Shown here piece after piece: positions 6,075-13,111 of a stretch of 15,192 nt of DNA. Position 1 is the first letter of the stretch. Each line of letters opens with the position of its first letter. This DNA comes from Clostridiales bacterium (GTDB lineage Bacteria > Bacillota > Clostridia > Oscillospirales > Acutalibacteraceae). The notes beneath the pieces are model-generated. The model did not search any database and was not told the DNA's origin. It was given only the letters and a program-made list of their open reading frames with translations. The translations under genes were made by a program, and so were the position numbers. The DNA is taken from NCBI GenBank assembly GCA_022791355.1, contig JAAVYX010000090.1:1-15192 (forward strand), written 5' to 3'.

Positions 6075-7469
6075 TTACTCGGTCCGGCTCTGGCGCATGG
6101 TCAGAAGCTGGGGCAGATAGAGGCCCACCTGGTTCTCCAGCTCGCTGTCGCCGATGACGGTGGTGCGGCCCTCGGCGTACTCGCCGTCCACCCATTCCTT
6201 GATTTTGGCGATGGCGGGGTCCCGTTTATCCACCTTTGTCTCCTCATCCAGCATAAAGTAGGTGTTGATCCAGGCGGTAATACCGGCCGCGCCTGAGTGG
6301 GCGTCCACCACCACTATGGGGGCCTTGCCCAAGATATCGGTGGTGTTGAAGATATTGTAAATCTCCTCGTCCTTCATCAGCCCGTCGGCATGGATACCGG
6401 CCCTGGTGGCGTTGAAGGCCCGGCCCACAAAGGGGGTGCGGGGCGGAATCTCATAATGGAGCTGATTCTCGAAAAACTCGGCGATCTCGGTAATCACCTT
6501 TAAATCCATACCGCCGCTGTGTCCCTTGAGCTGGCAGTACTCGATACACATGGCTTCCAGAGGGGTGTTGCCGGTCCGCTCGCCGATGCCCAAAAGGGAG
6601 GTGTTGACCGAGGCGCAGCCGAAGAGCCAGGCGGTGACGGCGTTGGGTACGGCGTTGTAGAAATCGTTATGACCGTGCCACTCCAGCTGGGCAGAGGGAA
6701 CGCCGCAGTAGTTGGTCAGCCCGAAAATGATCTGCTGTACGCTTCTGGGCAGCACCACGCCCTGGATGCTGGTGCCCAGTCCCAGGGTATCGCAGGCCCG
6801 GATCTTGACCGGGATGCCGGCGTCCCGGGACATTTCCATCAGCTTCTCGGCAAAGGGCAGCACAAAGCCGTAGAAGTCGGCCCGGGTGATATCTTCAAAA
6901 TGGCAGCGGGGCACCACGCCGGCCTCCAGCGCGTCGTAGACTACCGCGCAGTAGTTCTTCATGGCCTGGGTACGGTTCCAGCCCAGCTTCTTGTAGATAT
7001 GATAGTCCGAGCAGGAAACCAATATGCCGGTTTCCTTGATGCCCATATCCTTAACCAGCTGGAAATCTTCCTTTTTGGCCCGGATCCAGGAGGTGACCTC
7101 CGGGAATGTATAGCCCTTTTCCAGACACTTCCGCACCGCTTCCTTATCCTTGGGGGAATAGAGGAAAAATTCGCTCTGCCGGATTACGCCGCTGCCGTTG
7201 TCCAGCTTGTGCAGCAGATCATAGAGCCGGCAGATCTGGTCTACCGTATAGGGAGAGCGGGCCTGCTGGCCGTCCCGGAAGGTGGTGTCGGTGATGAATA
7301 TCTCCTCGGGCAGGTTCATGGGCACCTGCCGGCGGTTGAAGACCAGCTTGGGAATTTCGTTATAGGGATACATATTGCGGAAGAGGTTGCCCTCCTCCCG
7401 CTCTGTAAAGTTAAAGCCCAGCTCCAAAAGGCCGGAAAGCTTATTCAGGGTAGGTTTCATATTCGGCAT
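6075..7469 (-). CDS. DRE-TIM metallolyase, probable (Re)-citrate synthase
   Basis: The 464-residue protein belongs to the isopropylmalate/homocitrate synthase family, which condenses acetyl-CoA with a 2-oxo acid. The catalytic motif is ITDTTFRDGQQ (59-69) with R65 and D66, and the metal histidines are in HGHND (265-269). GIGERTGNTPLE (295-306) and AGIHADGL (357-364) are also present. The family's leucine-binding regulatory domain seems absent: the barrel is followed by only about 100 residues. The RSPYTV sequence after the motif, the extended N-terminus of about 55 residues and the size resemble the clostridial (Re)-citrate synthases, which make citrate from oxaloacetate where the usual GltA is missing. 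Homocitrate or citramalate synthase remains possible. The start ATG has AGGAGG at 7481-7486 with a longish 11-base spacing. It has its own consensus promoter and ends at the shared terminator. Confidence 0.8.
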   Translation of the reverse strand: MPNMKPTLNKLSGLLELGFNFTEREEGNLFRNMYPYNEIPKLVFNRRQVPMNLPEEIFITDTTFRDGQQARSPYTVDQICRLYDLLHKLDNGSGVIRQSEFFLYSPKDKEAVRKCLEKGYTFPEVTSWIRAKKEDFQLVKDMGIKETGILVSCSDYHIYKKLGWNRTQAMKNYCAVVYDALEAGVVPRCHFEDITRADFYGFVLPFAEKLMEMSRDAGIPVKIRACDTLGLGTSIQGVVLPRSVQQIIFGLTNYCGVPSAQLEWHGHNDFYNAVPNAVTAWLFGCASVNTSLLGIGERTGNTPLEAMCIEYCQLKGHSGGMDLKVITEIAEFFENQLHYEIPPRTPFVGRAFNATRAGIHADGLMKDEEIYNIFNTTDILGKAPIVVVDAHSGAAGITAWINTYFMLDEETKVDKRDPAIAKIKEWVDGEYAEGRTTVIGDSELENQVGLYLPQLLTMRQSRTE

Positions 7470-7537
7470 GAAATTAAACGCCTCCTCAAAACGGCTGCCG
7501 CATAATATTGCAGAGATACCCGTATAGTCTGCATATT

Positions 7538-7566
7538 ATTATAGCAAGGCCGGTCCGGCCTGTCAA
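7538..7566 (-). promoter_or_regulatory. Consensus sigma-A promoter with a palindrome in the spacer
   Basis: On the minus strand a perfect TTGACA (7561-7566) and a perfect TATAAT (7538-7543) are 17 bases apart. The spacer holds the 15-bp palindrome AGGCCGG-T-CCGGCCT (7547-7561), which reaches the edge of the -35 box. A repressor bound there would block RNA polymerase, so the palindrome is a candidate operator. The leader to the citrate-synthase-like gene is about 60 bases. Confidence 0.85.
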
Positions 7567-7595
7567 AAGAATTTGGAAAAAAGCATTTTATATAC

Positions 7596-7625
7596 AAAAA
7601 GACGAGCCCACAGGCCCGTCTTTTT
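7596..7625 (-). terminator. Intrinsic terminator after the frameshifted lipoprotein gene
   Basis: AAAAAGACG (7596-7604) pairs with CGTCTTTTT (7617-7625), with a further GCC/GGC inside around a short loop. Read on the minus strand the hairpin ends in a run of T. It separates the lipoprotein gene from the promoter of the citrate-synthase-like gene, and would also work on the plus strand. Confidence 0.8.
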
Positions 7626-7675
7626 AGATAACCAATGTTTGCAGCCTGCATAAACAGACCTGCCCGACTTCCATA

Positions 7676-8894
7676 CTACACAATCCTGCATTCGACCCGC
7701 GAAGCCCCGCCCAGTTCTTCCAGACTTACCGGCTGGAGAACAATATAGGCGTTCTCGTCCGGTATACATCCGCCGCCGCCCCGTCTGCATCCCAGCCGGA
7801 CCGTATCGCCGTCTACGGCGGCGCCCAGATATTTCGGCGTTCCGGAAGCAAAGCAGAGGACCAGGCCCGCAGTTTCAAAGTTGATATGTAAGCTGCGGAT
7901 TTTTTCCGCAAGTAGCTGCCCCTCATCCGGCAGATCCACAACAGCACGGGTATCAACAGCCTCTAACCATGCGTCTAACTCGGTCTGGCTGCGAAAAATT
8001 TTGGTTCCAAGCCTGTCATGGTTCACAATCGTATGATAACTGTCGTAGTCCCATTCCTTCAACGTCCGTATGTTGACACGGCCCACGGTTCCGGCCGCCG
8101 CCACCCGTACGCCCTCGTTTCCCAGGGCGTAGGCCGCCCAATCCCGCTCCTTATAAACGGCCGTGACTTTATCATGAACAGATACCTGCCGGGCGTCTAC
8201 AGCCAGGAAATACAATTCGTCGCAGGGGCCAAACGGAATCTCGCCGTAGGCCCGCGCCCCGTCCGCGCAGACGGTGACGGTTCCCTCTTCCCGGACCGCC
8301 GCGTGAACGCTGCCGCCGTGCAAGCCGCTTTCTTCCTTGGCGGCGAACAAAAGGGCTTTTTCCGCAAAAAACGCGTCGTCGCAGACCTCCAGCATTCTGA
8401 CGCATCCAGGCGCGGCCTCGGCCAGATTCCCGATCAAGTCTTCCAGCTGCTTCCGACTCTTACAAACCTGGCCAGGCCAGTTCCTGATGGCATAGGCCGC
8501 TTCAGCGCTGTAGATATGCGCCTCAAACGCCAGTTCCCCAAGGTGCGTAACGGGCGTGGCATCCTCGACCGTCCCCTCCCTTTTTTCGCTTATATTCGGT
8601 TCGGGCGGCAGGTCAAATTCGAAAGCCGCCTCCTCTTCTTGGACAATCAACGCCGCCTTCGTTTGTACATCGTCTTCTTCCGCCGGTTCCGGCAGGTCCG
8701 CCGCCGGTATGGACAACGTTTCTTCCTGGCCGTTCGCCGGCGCGGCGTTTTGAGAAACGGCTGGAACGGAAGACAAAGAAGCGGTTTGCCTCGGCCCCGG
8801 CTTCAGAAGATTTAGAGCGTCCGCCGCATCCGGCGGCCAGCAGCAGCACGCCCGCTAAGCAAACAGCTGGCGCAGCCTTTTTTATATGGGTCAT
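7676..8894 (-). pseudogene. Frameshifted lipoprotein gene with two related internal domains
   Basis: Translation should start at 8894 (ATG, with AAAGGAGG 8 bases upstream) and gives a lipoprotein signal: basic start, hydrophobic core and LLAAGC with the lipid cysteine at residue 23. This frame ends at about 8613 in unlikely sequence. The remaining 366 codons lie in another frame, from 8776 to 7676, where no ribosome site is seen. Dropping one base from the C run at 8795-8798 (GGGG on the coding strand) joins the two into one protein of about 400 residues: signal, acidic linker, then two related segments at about 105-195 and 259-350 of the downstream part. Each has a KS/RSxxxL stretch followed by a hydrophobic ALLF or LVLCF strand. 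I do not recognise the function; the segments loosely recall PrcB-like domains. It lies 76 bases after the GH43 gene and may share its transcript. Confidence 0.72.
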
Positions 8895-8970
8895 AGAACA
8901 CGCCTCCTTTACCCATAAAGCGACGGAAAGAAGGCTTTTTGTTGCATAAATCTATACGGTAAAAATATAT

Positions 8971-9984
8971 TTATTTTCCATTGGCCCCGATTTCCATTTT
9001 CACATCCGGCCCGGCGGGTTCTCCCAAGACCGGTTTTTTCTCCTTATCCCATTCCACCTTCTGGGCAAATACTTTACGTCCCCCCCAGCCAGTACCGGAT
9101 TCGGTGTTGGCGTGGTAGACGATAAAGGTCTCCTTCCCGTCGGGAGACGTGGTGAAGGAACAATGACCGGGTCCGAAAACGGTCTCGCTTTTGGAAAGGA
9201 TGGGTTTTGGGGCCTTCTCCCAGGCCTTGGGGTCCAAGGGATCGTCGCCGGTAAGGGTCAGCAGACCCAAGCAGTAGTCGTCGGTCCAGCTTCCGCTGGC
9301 CGAGTAGACGATATGCAGAACCCCGCCGCGGGTAAGAGCCGCCGGCCCCTCGTTAACCATGGGATTCCCCACCCGCTCCCAGGGGTATTCCGGCGTAGAA
9401 ATCCGCACCCGGCTACCGGATATGGTACAGGGGTCGGACATGGGGGCGATGTAAAGGTCCTGCCAGAGGTTCTCGGTATCCTCCCAGCCCGACCAAACAA
9501 AATACAGCCGCTCCTTGTATTCCAGCACGGTGCCGTCGATGGCCCAGAAGTCCTCGGGCGGGGCGATTTTCCCCACCAGCTCGAAGGGTTGGGTGGGGTC
9601 TTGGGAAGCGCCCTTGAGCACATACATGCGGTGATTTGCGTTGTCCCCGTCGTCGGCGGCCACATAGATGTACCAGGCCCCGTCCAGATAGTGCAGCTCG
9701 GGGGCCCAGAGCTCCTTGGAGTAGGCGGTTCCCGCCGGAGGCTTCCAGACCAGGCTTCCCGCCGCTTGCCCGATTGCAGGCAGATTATCGAAGGCGGCTA
9801 CCTGTACGCCGCCGGACGCATAACAATAATAATACTTCCCCTCGTGCAGGGTCACCCAGGGGTCGTTTCCCGTGTCGGCAATGGGATTGGTAAAGGTCAG
9901 CTTGGCGGCGCTCCCCCCGCCGCAGCCCGTAAAGACGGCGAAAAGCAAACAGACAAGCAGAAGCGCAAACAGTCGTTTTTTCAT
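8971..9984 (-). CDS. GH43-family glycoside hydrolase, lipoprotein
   Basis: The 337-residue product begins with a lipoprotein signal (MKKRLFALLL, then FTGC with C21), so it should be anchored outside the membrane. The rest is a single five-bladed propeller of the GH43 type, a family that removes arabinose or xylose from plant polysaccharides. The expected catalytic set is present: D41 (base) in GNDPW, D150 in AIDGT and E212 (acid) in NEGPA. The later GPGHCSFTTSPDG (271-283) and IVYHAN are typical of several GH43 subfamilies. No carbohydrate-binding module is attached. The start at 9984 is preferred over one 14 codons upstream because AGGAGG at 9993-9998 is 8 bases before it and the signal peptide begins there. 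Substrate is not decided by sequence. Nearby there is no sugar transporter or regulator. Confidence 0.88.
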   Translation of the reverse strand: MKKRLFALLLVCLLFAVFTGCGGGSAAKLTFTNPIADTGNDPWVTLHEGKYYYCYASGGVQVAAFDNLPAIGQAAGSLVWKPPAGTAYSKELWAPELHYLDGAWYIYVAADDGDNANHRMYVLKGASQDPTQPFELVGKIAPPEDFWAIDGTVLEYKERLYFVWSGWEDTENLWQDLYIAPMSDPCTISGSRVRISTPEYPWERVGNPMVNEGPAALTRGGVLHIVYSASGSWTDDYCLGLLTLTGDDPLDPKAWEKAPKPILSKSETVFGPGHCSFTTSPDGKETFIVYHANTESGTGWGGRKVFAQKVEWDKEKKPVLGEPAGPDVKMEIGANGK

Positions 9985-10026
9985 AAGGTGTCCCTCCTTA
10001 GCATCACAGCGCCTGTATTGTAACAC

Positions 10027-10294
10027 GACCGGAAAGCTCTTTGCAATTATATAGGCTGAAAATATATTAGGATATAGACCGCATCCCTATTTTATCAAAA
10101 GCACAATCGGATTTTCGACAAAATATTTTATCAATTTTATTTTCAGCATATATAAGGATGTAACCCCCGATTAAAGATACAACAGTAAACAGCGCGCTTA
10201 TACAAATAAATAATAGCTGTCGCGCAGGCGGCCCGATAGAACGGGCCGCCTGCGCGACACTTTCATAGCGATACGCTCGGTTAAATAGAGAGCG
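10027..10294. other. AT-rich intergenic region upstream of the GH43 gene
   Basis: This part probably carries the GH43 promoter. TACAAT on the minus strand at 10015-10020 is a possible -10 box, but no well-spaced -35 box is seen. The minus-strand frame of 77 codons at 10067-10300 has one hydrophobic stretch, but its ribosome site would be only 3 bases from the ATG and part of it is the large hairpin, so I do not call a gene. Confidence 0.4.
10218..10259. terminator. Perfect 18-bp GC-rich hairpin
   Basis: TGTCGCGCAGGCGGCCCG (10218-10235) is perfectly complementary to 10242-10259 around the loop ATAGAA. On the minus strand it is followed by a T-rich stretch without a solid T run. It is the first strong hairpin after the chemotaxis gene and the 345-bp element, so it may end that transcript. 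A binding site or small repeat element is the alternative. Confidence 0.6.
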
Positions 10295-10639
10295 TACCAT
10301 CTACCTCCAAAGGGCAAATAGGGTTTTACAGGGAAACCCGCGCAAGCTGTGTTGTCTTCGCTGCCGGGCGAAGCTCGGTAATCTAGCGGCCGTCCTAAAG
10401 GACGGCAACTGACGGCCGCTCTTTGAGCGGCTACATCCGCCTTGCTTACGTGAGTTTACTACCTGTAAAACGCCGTAGGACCCAGCGGCGAGCCAAAATG
10501 AGGGCTGGCGAGGTCGTAGGTAGCCGCTCGACAGAGCGGCTAGTTTTCGCCCGCCTACATTCGAGAACACTGCTAGCCCTCCTCTCGGCCGTCCTTTGGG
10601 CGGATACTGTGCGTATTGGCCCCCCCAAGGTAGATGGTA
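10295..10639 (+). ncRNA. 345-bp structured non-coding element bounded by inverted repeats
   Basis: The ends, TACCATCTACCT (10295-10306) and AGGTAGATGGTA (10628-10639), are perfectly complementary. The pairing continues after a 5 x 5 internal loop as 10312-10320 with 10614-10622 (8 of 9). Inside are hairpins GGGTTT/AAACCC (10321-10339), CTTCGC/GCGAAG (10356-10373), GCCGTCC/GGACGGC (10389-10406), GCCGCTC/GAGCGGC (10415-10431), TAGCCGCTC/GAGCGGCTA around GACA (10521-10542) and CCGTCC/GGGCGG around 10589-10603. The last uses a G-U pair that would be C-A on the minus strand, a weak hint for plus-strand RNA. On the minus strand it would be a 3' untranslated region of the chemotaxis gene. The TA at both outer edges also fits a small TA-inserting mobile element. 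No family recognised. Confidence 0.55.
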
Positions 10640-10651
10640 TGGAATTCCTTT

Positions 10652-12598
10652 TTAACTCAATCGGAACTTACGTACTAAGTTATTCATCAGCAGGGATTGG
10701 TCCGACAACTCCTGCGCGGTAGCGGCGCTCTGTTCCGAAGTAGCGGAGGTGCTTTGGACAACAGAGGATATTTGGTTGATCCCCTCTGTGACTTGAGAGA
10801 TCGCGGTGGTCTGGCTCTCTACCGCTCCTACCACCGCATCCATTTTAGCGGTTACGTTTTCTGCGATGGAGTTGGTCTTGTCCAGCGACTCCGTCACTTT
10901 ACCAACTACTTGATCGCCCTCCGCAACAGCGGCGATAGAGCCTTCAATCAGCTCCTTAGTAGCTTTGGCCGCCTCGTCAGACTTGGAGGCCAAATTACGT
11001 ACCTCATCGGCTACCACGGCAAAGCCCTTTCCAGCATTGCCTGCTCGAGCCGCCTCTACAGCGGCATTTAGAGCCAGGATATTGGTCTGGAACGCAATGT
11101 TTTCAATGGTATCAATGATCTTACTGATCTCCGTAGACGAGCTGGATATTTTCTCCATAGCGGCGTTCAGCTCTTTGACATAATCCACGCTGACCCCCAG
11201 CTGCGCGCCTGCCTGGGTTACAAAATGCCCTGCTTCCTCCGCGGCCGCCGCAGTTTGTCTGGCGTTCTCCGCTATGCTGGCGGCAGTGACGGACAGCTCA
11301 TGGATCGCACTGGCCTGCTCTGTTGCTCCTTGACTTAAGGATTGAGCGCCGTTGGATACCTGGACGGCGCTATTAGATACGGTTCCGGCGGACCGGCTGA
11401 TTTGGGAAAGGGTATCCCGCAGGGAATTGTGGATCGCCTTAATAGACTGTTCGATAGCCACAAAATCTCCCCAGTATGTACGGGTGATATTCTCACGGAA
11501 ATCCCCTCGCGCCATTTTGCTCAGATGGTGAGATGCGTCCTGTACCACATCATTCAGGCGAAGAATCGTCGTGTCCAGCGCCCGAGTCAGTTTAGCGGTC
11601 TCATCTTGGGACTTGACCACAGGGGTAGCGGTTTGCAGATCGCCGTCCGCCAGCGTCTCCAGACGGGCAACGCAGGACTGAATGGGGCCGGAAATAGACC
11701 GGCCTACCTTAACCGCCACAGGGAAAGTGGCAATTACCACGAGGACTACTACCAGCACCGTCAACATAATGCTCCGGTCCAGCGTGGATTTAAATTCCCG
11801 CTGACTGGCCTCAATGGCGATACTCCACTGCTGATTGCCGCCGATGGGGGCAAAGCCCACAAATTTATTGTCGCCATAAAAATTGTATGTACCGAAACCG
11901 GTCTCCCCTTGGATCATACGCTGATTTACGGCGGCTACGTCCGCCACGCTGGAATCCGTTTTTGCGGCTTGGATCATATTAGAACCTTCCTCCACAATAG
12001 AAGATTCCCGATGGCCGATGACATTGCCTCTGTTGTCCAGCACATAAGCTACGCCATTGCTGCCCATAGACAGATTAGCCACGATATCCGACAGAAAATC
12101 AGCGCTGATTCCACCGTAAACCACGCCGTCAAAACGACCGTTTATAATGATAGGGACCTCCAGCAGGAAAATCATCATCTGGCCGTCGTTCATTATGTTG
12201 GAGATGTAGGGTTTCATAGTGGATTTGCACTGCTCAAAATAGTCCTCCCCGGCATAGCTGTATCCTGTGGATGAGAAGCCGCTGGCATCCATTTTTCCGG
12301 TATACAGAAAGCCGTTACGCTGGGCGATGTCATCCCGGATCGAGACTAGTTCCGGGGCGGTAGGATCAGATTCCCGGAAAATATCGGAGGCGGCCGCCTC
12401 TTGCAGGGCCGTCCAGTAGTTGCCCATTTTCCACTCCACTGCATCTGCAGCCATCTGCGTGGCGGGACCCAAGGTCTTGGTCATTACATCATCAATTCCG
12501 CTGGCGTTCAATAGGGCTGTAATCATACCAATCAGCACTGAGCCGACCAGCACCACCGACAACATACTAATTTGAATTTTTGATTTGATCGACTTCAT
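10652..12598 (-). CDS. Methyl-accepting chemotaxis protein with dCache sensor
   Basis: This is a membrane chemoreceptor that signals through CheA/CheW to the flagellar motor. The 648 residues show a first membrane helix (about 10-30), an extracellular double-Cache sensor (about 35-275, with PIIINGRFDGVVYGGIS at 149-165), a second membrane helix (about 277-297), a HAMP domain (about 299-352), a probable second HAMP-like segment (about 353-400) and a long cytoplasmic helical hairpin. The strongly conserved tip that contacts CheA/CheW is at about 499-520 (ENIAFQTNILALNAAVEAARAG). The C-terminus has no CheR-docking pentapeptide. The start ATG has AGAGGA about 10 bases upstream. No che or flagellar gene is near, so it is an orphan receptor. 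The ligand is not predictable, and I do not see the full amino-acid-binding signature of dCache. Its base composition is lower in GC than the rest of the window, which may reflect transfer. Confidence 0.95.
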   Translation of the reverse strand: MKSIKSKIQISMLSVVLVGSVLIGMITALLNASGIDDVMTKTLGPATQMAADAVEWKMGNYWTALQEAAASDIFRESDPTAPELVSIRDDIAQRNGFLYTGKMDASGFSSTGYSYAGEDYFEQCKSTMKPYISNIMNDGQMMIFLLEVPIIINGRFDGVVYGGISADFLSDIVANLSMGSNGVAYVLDNRGNVIGHRESSIVEEGSNMIQAAKTDSSVADVAAVNQRMIQGETGFGTYNFYGDNKFVGFAPIGGNQQWSIAIEASQREFKSTLDRSIMLTVLVVVLVVIATFPVAVKVGRSISGPIQSCVARLETLADGDLQTATPVVKSQDETAKLTRALDTTILRLNDVVQDASHHLSKMARGDFRENITRTYWGDFVAIEQSIKAIHNSLRDTLSQISRSAGTVSNSAVQVSNGAQSLSQGATEQASAIHELSVTAASIAENARQTAAAAEEAGHFVTQAGAQLGVSVDYVKELNAAMEKISSSSTEISKIIDTIENIAFQTNILALNAAVEAARAGNAGKGFAVVADEVRNLASKSDEAAKATKELIEGSIAAVAEGDQVVGKVTESLDKTNSIAENVTAKMDAVVGAVESQTTAISQVTEGINQISSVVQSTSATSEQSAATAQELSDQSLLMNNLVRKFRLS

Positions 12599-12691
12599 GT
12601 ATCATCTTCCTCTTATCTGATTTTGCGTGAGGCTGGAGAAAAATGCCTCTTTAGAAAATATGTGAGTTTTAATGCTCTCATTTCTTACGGT

Positions 12692-12720
12692 ATATTAGTA
12701 TGAAGCCATGAAATATTCAA
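12692..12720 (-). promoter_or_regulatory. Possible promoter of the chemoreceptor gene
   Basis: On the minus strand TTGAAT (12715-12720) and TAATAT (12692-12697) lie 17 bases apart; each matches the sigma-A consensus at four of six positions. I looked for the motility sigma factor pattern (TAAA, about 15 bases, GCCGATAA) and did not find it, so this receptor may not be part of a SigD-type regulon. Confidence 0.4.
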
Positions 12721-12862
12721 TCCATATTTTGTGTTTTTACAAAGATTTTTATGATGATGTAAATTTTAACGCGACGCGCATATGAAGGCTAAAAACCTCA
12801 CTGCTACTGCACTAAAAAGCAAGCGGGACAAGCGTAGCCGCACTTGCTAATTTTGCCCGGCA

Positions 12863-12898
12863 AAAATGCCGCTCCAATTTTTACGGAAGCGGCATTTT
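12863..12898 (-). terminator. Intrinsic terminator downstream of the uracil permease
   Basis: AAAATGCCGCTCC (12863-12875) pairs with 12885-12898 with a single bulged A and a nine-base loop. On the minus strand the stem ends in five T, so it would stop transcripts coming from the permease gene 210 bases upstream and insulate the chemoreceptor gene. Confidence 0.75.
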
Positions 12899-12944
12899 GT
12901 GTAAGGCTGACAGCCCATTATTCTTGTTATTTATTTGTTTTCCC

Positions 12945-12973
12945 TTGTCAATCGACGGTATACAGACTATAAG
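12945..12973 (+). promoter_or_regulatory. Promoter-like pair pointing toward the uraA 3' end
   Basis: TTGTCA (12945-12950) and TATAAG (12968-12973), both five of six to consensus, are 17 bases apart on the plus strand. No gene follows: only about 130 non-coding bases with GC-rich hairpins, then the uracil permease in antisense. It could start a small or antisense RNA, or be chance. Confidence 0.35.
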
Positions 12974-13064
12974 CAAACTGCTTTATACAAAAACCGTCTT
13001 TACTTTGTCTAAGACTTCCGTCTGACCGCAAAGCTGATATTTCAGAATCCCGCGCGGGCGAGGG

Positions 13065-13093
13065 TCTAGTCGGCCGTTTGAGGCGGCCGGCTA
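13065..13093. other. GC-rich hairpin beside the uraA stop codon
   Basis: CTAGTCGGCCG (13065-13075) pairs with CGGCCGGCTAG (13083-13093) around a seven-base loop, with one G-T pair. It begins 18 bases beyond the permease stop codon. There is no T run on either side, so it is more likely to protect a message end or to belong to a small RNA than to be a complete terminator. Confidence 0.45.
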
Positions 13094-13111
13094 GAAGGAC
13101 GCGTCCCCCTT

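Larger units (their letters stand above)
12599..13111. other. Intergenic region between the uracil permease and chemoreceptor genes
   Basis: About 510 bases without a convincing gene. It holds the likely chemoreceptor promoter (12692-12720), a strong terminator hairpin (12863-12898), a plus-strand promoter-like pair (12945-12973) and a GC-rich hairpin (13065-13093). TTTTGCC-C-GGCAAAA (12851-12865) overlaps the left arm of the terminator and would compete with it. The part nearest the chemoreceptor is AT-rich. Confidence 0.6.

Noticed and set aside
10067..10300. Minus-strand 77-codon frame with one hydrophobic stretch.
   Set aside because: The GGAGG is only 3 bases from the ATG, part of the frame is the 18-bp hairpin and the start overlaps the inverted repeat of the 345-bp element.
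10295..10639. RNase P RNA, tmRNA or SRP RNA as the identity of the 345-bp element.
   Set aside because: None of their core conserved sequences could be found on either strand.
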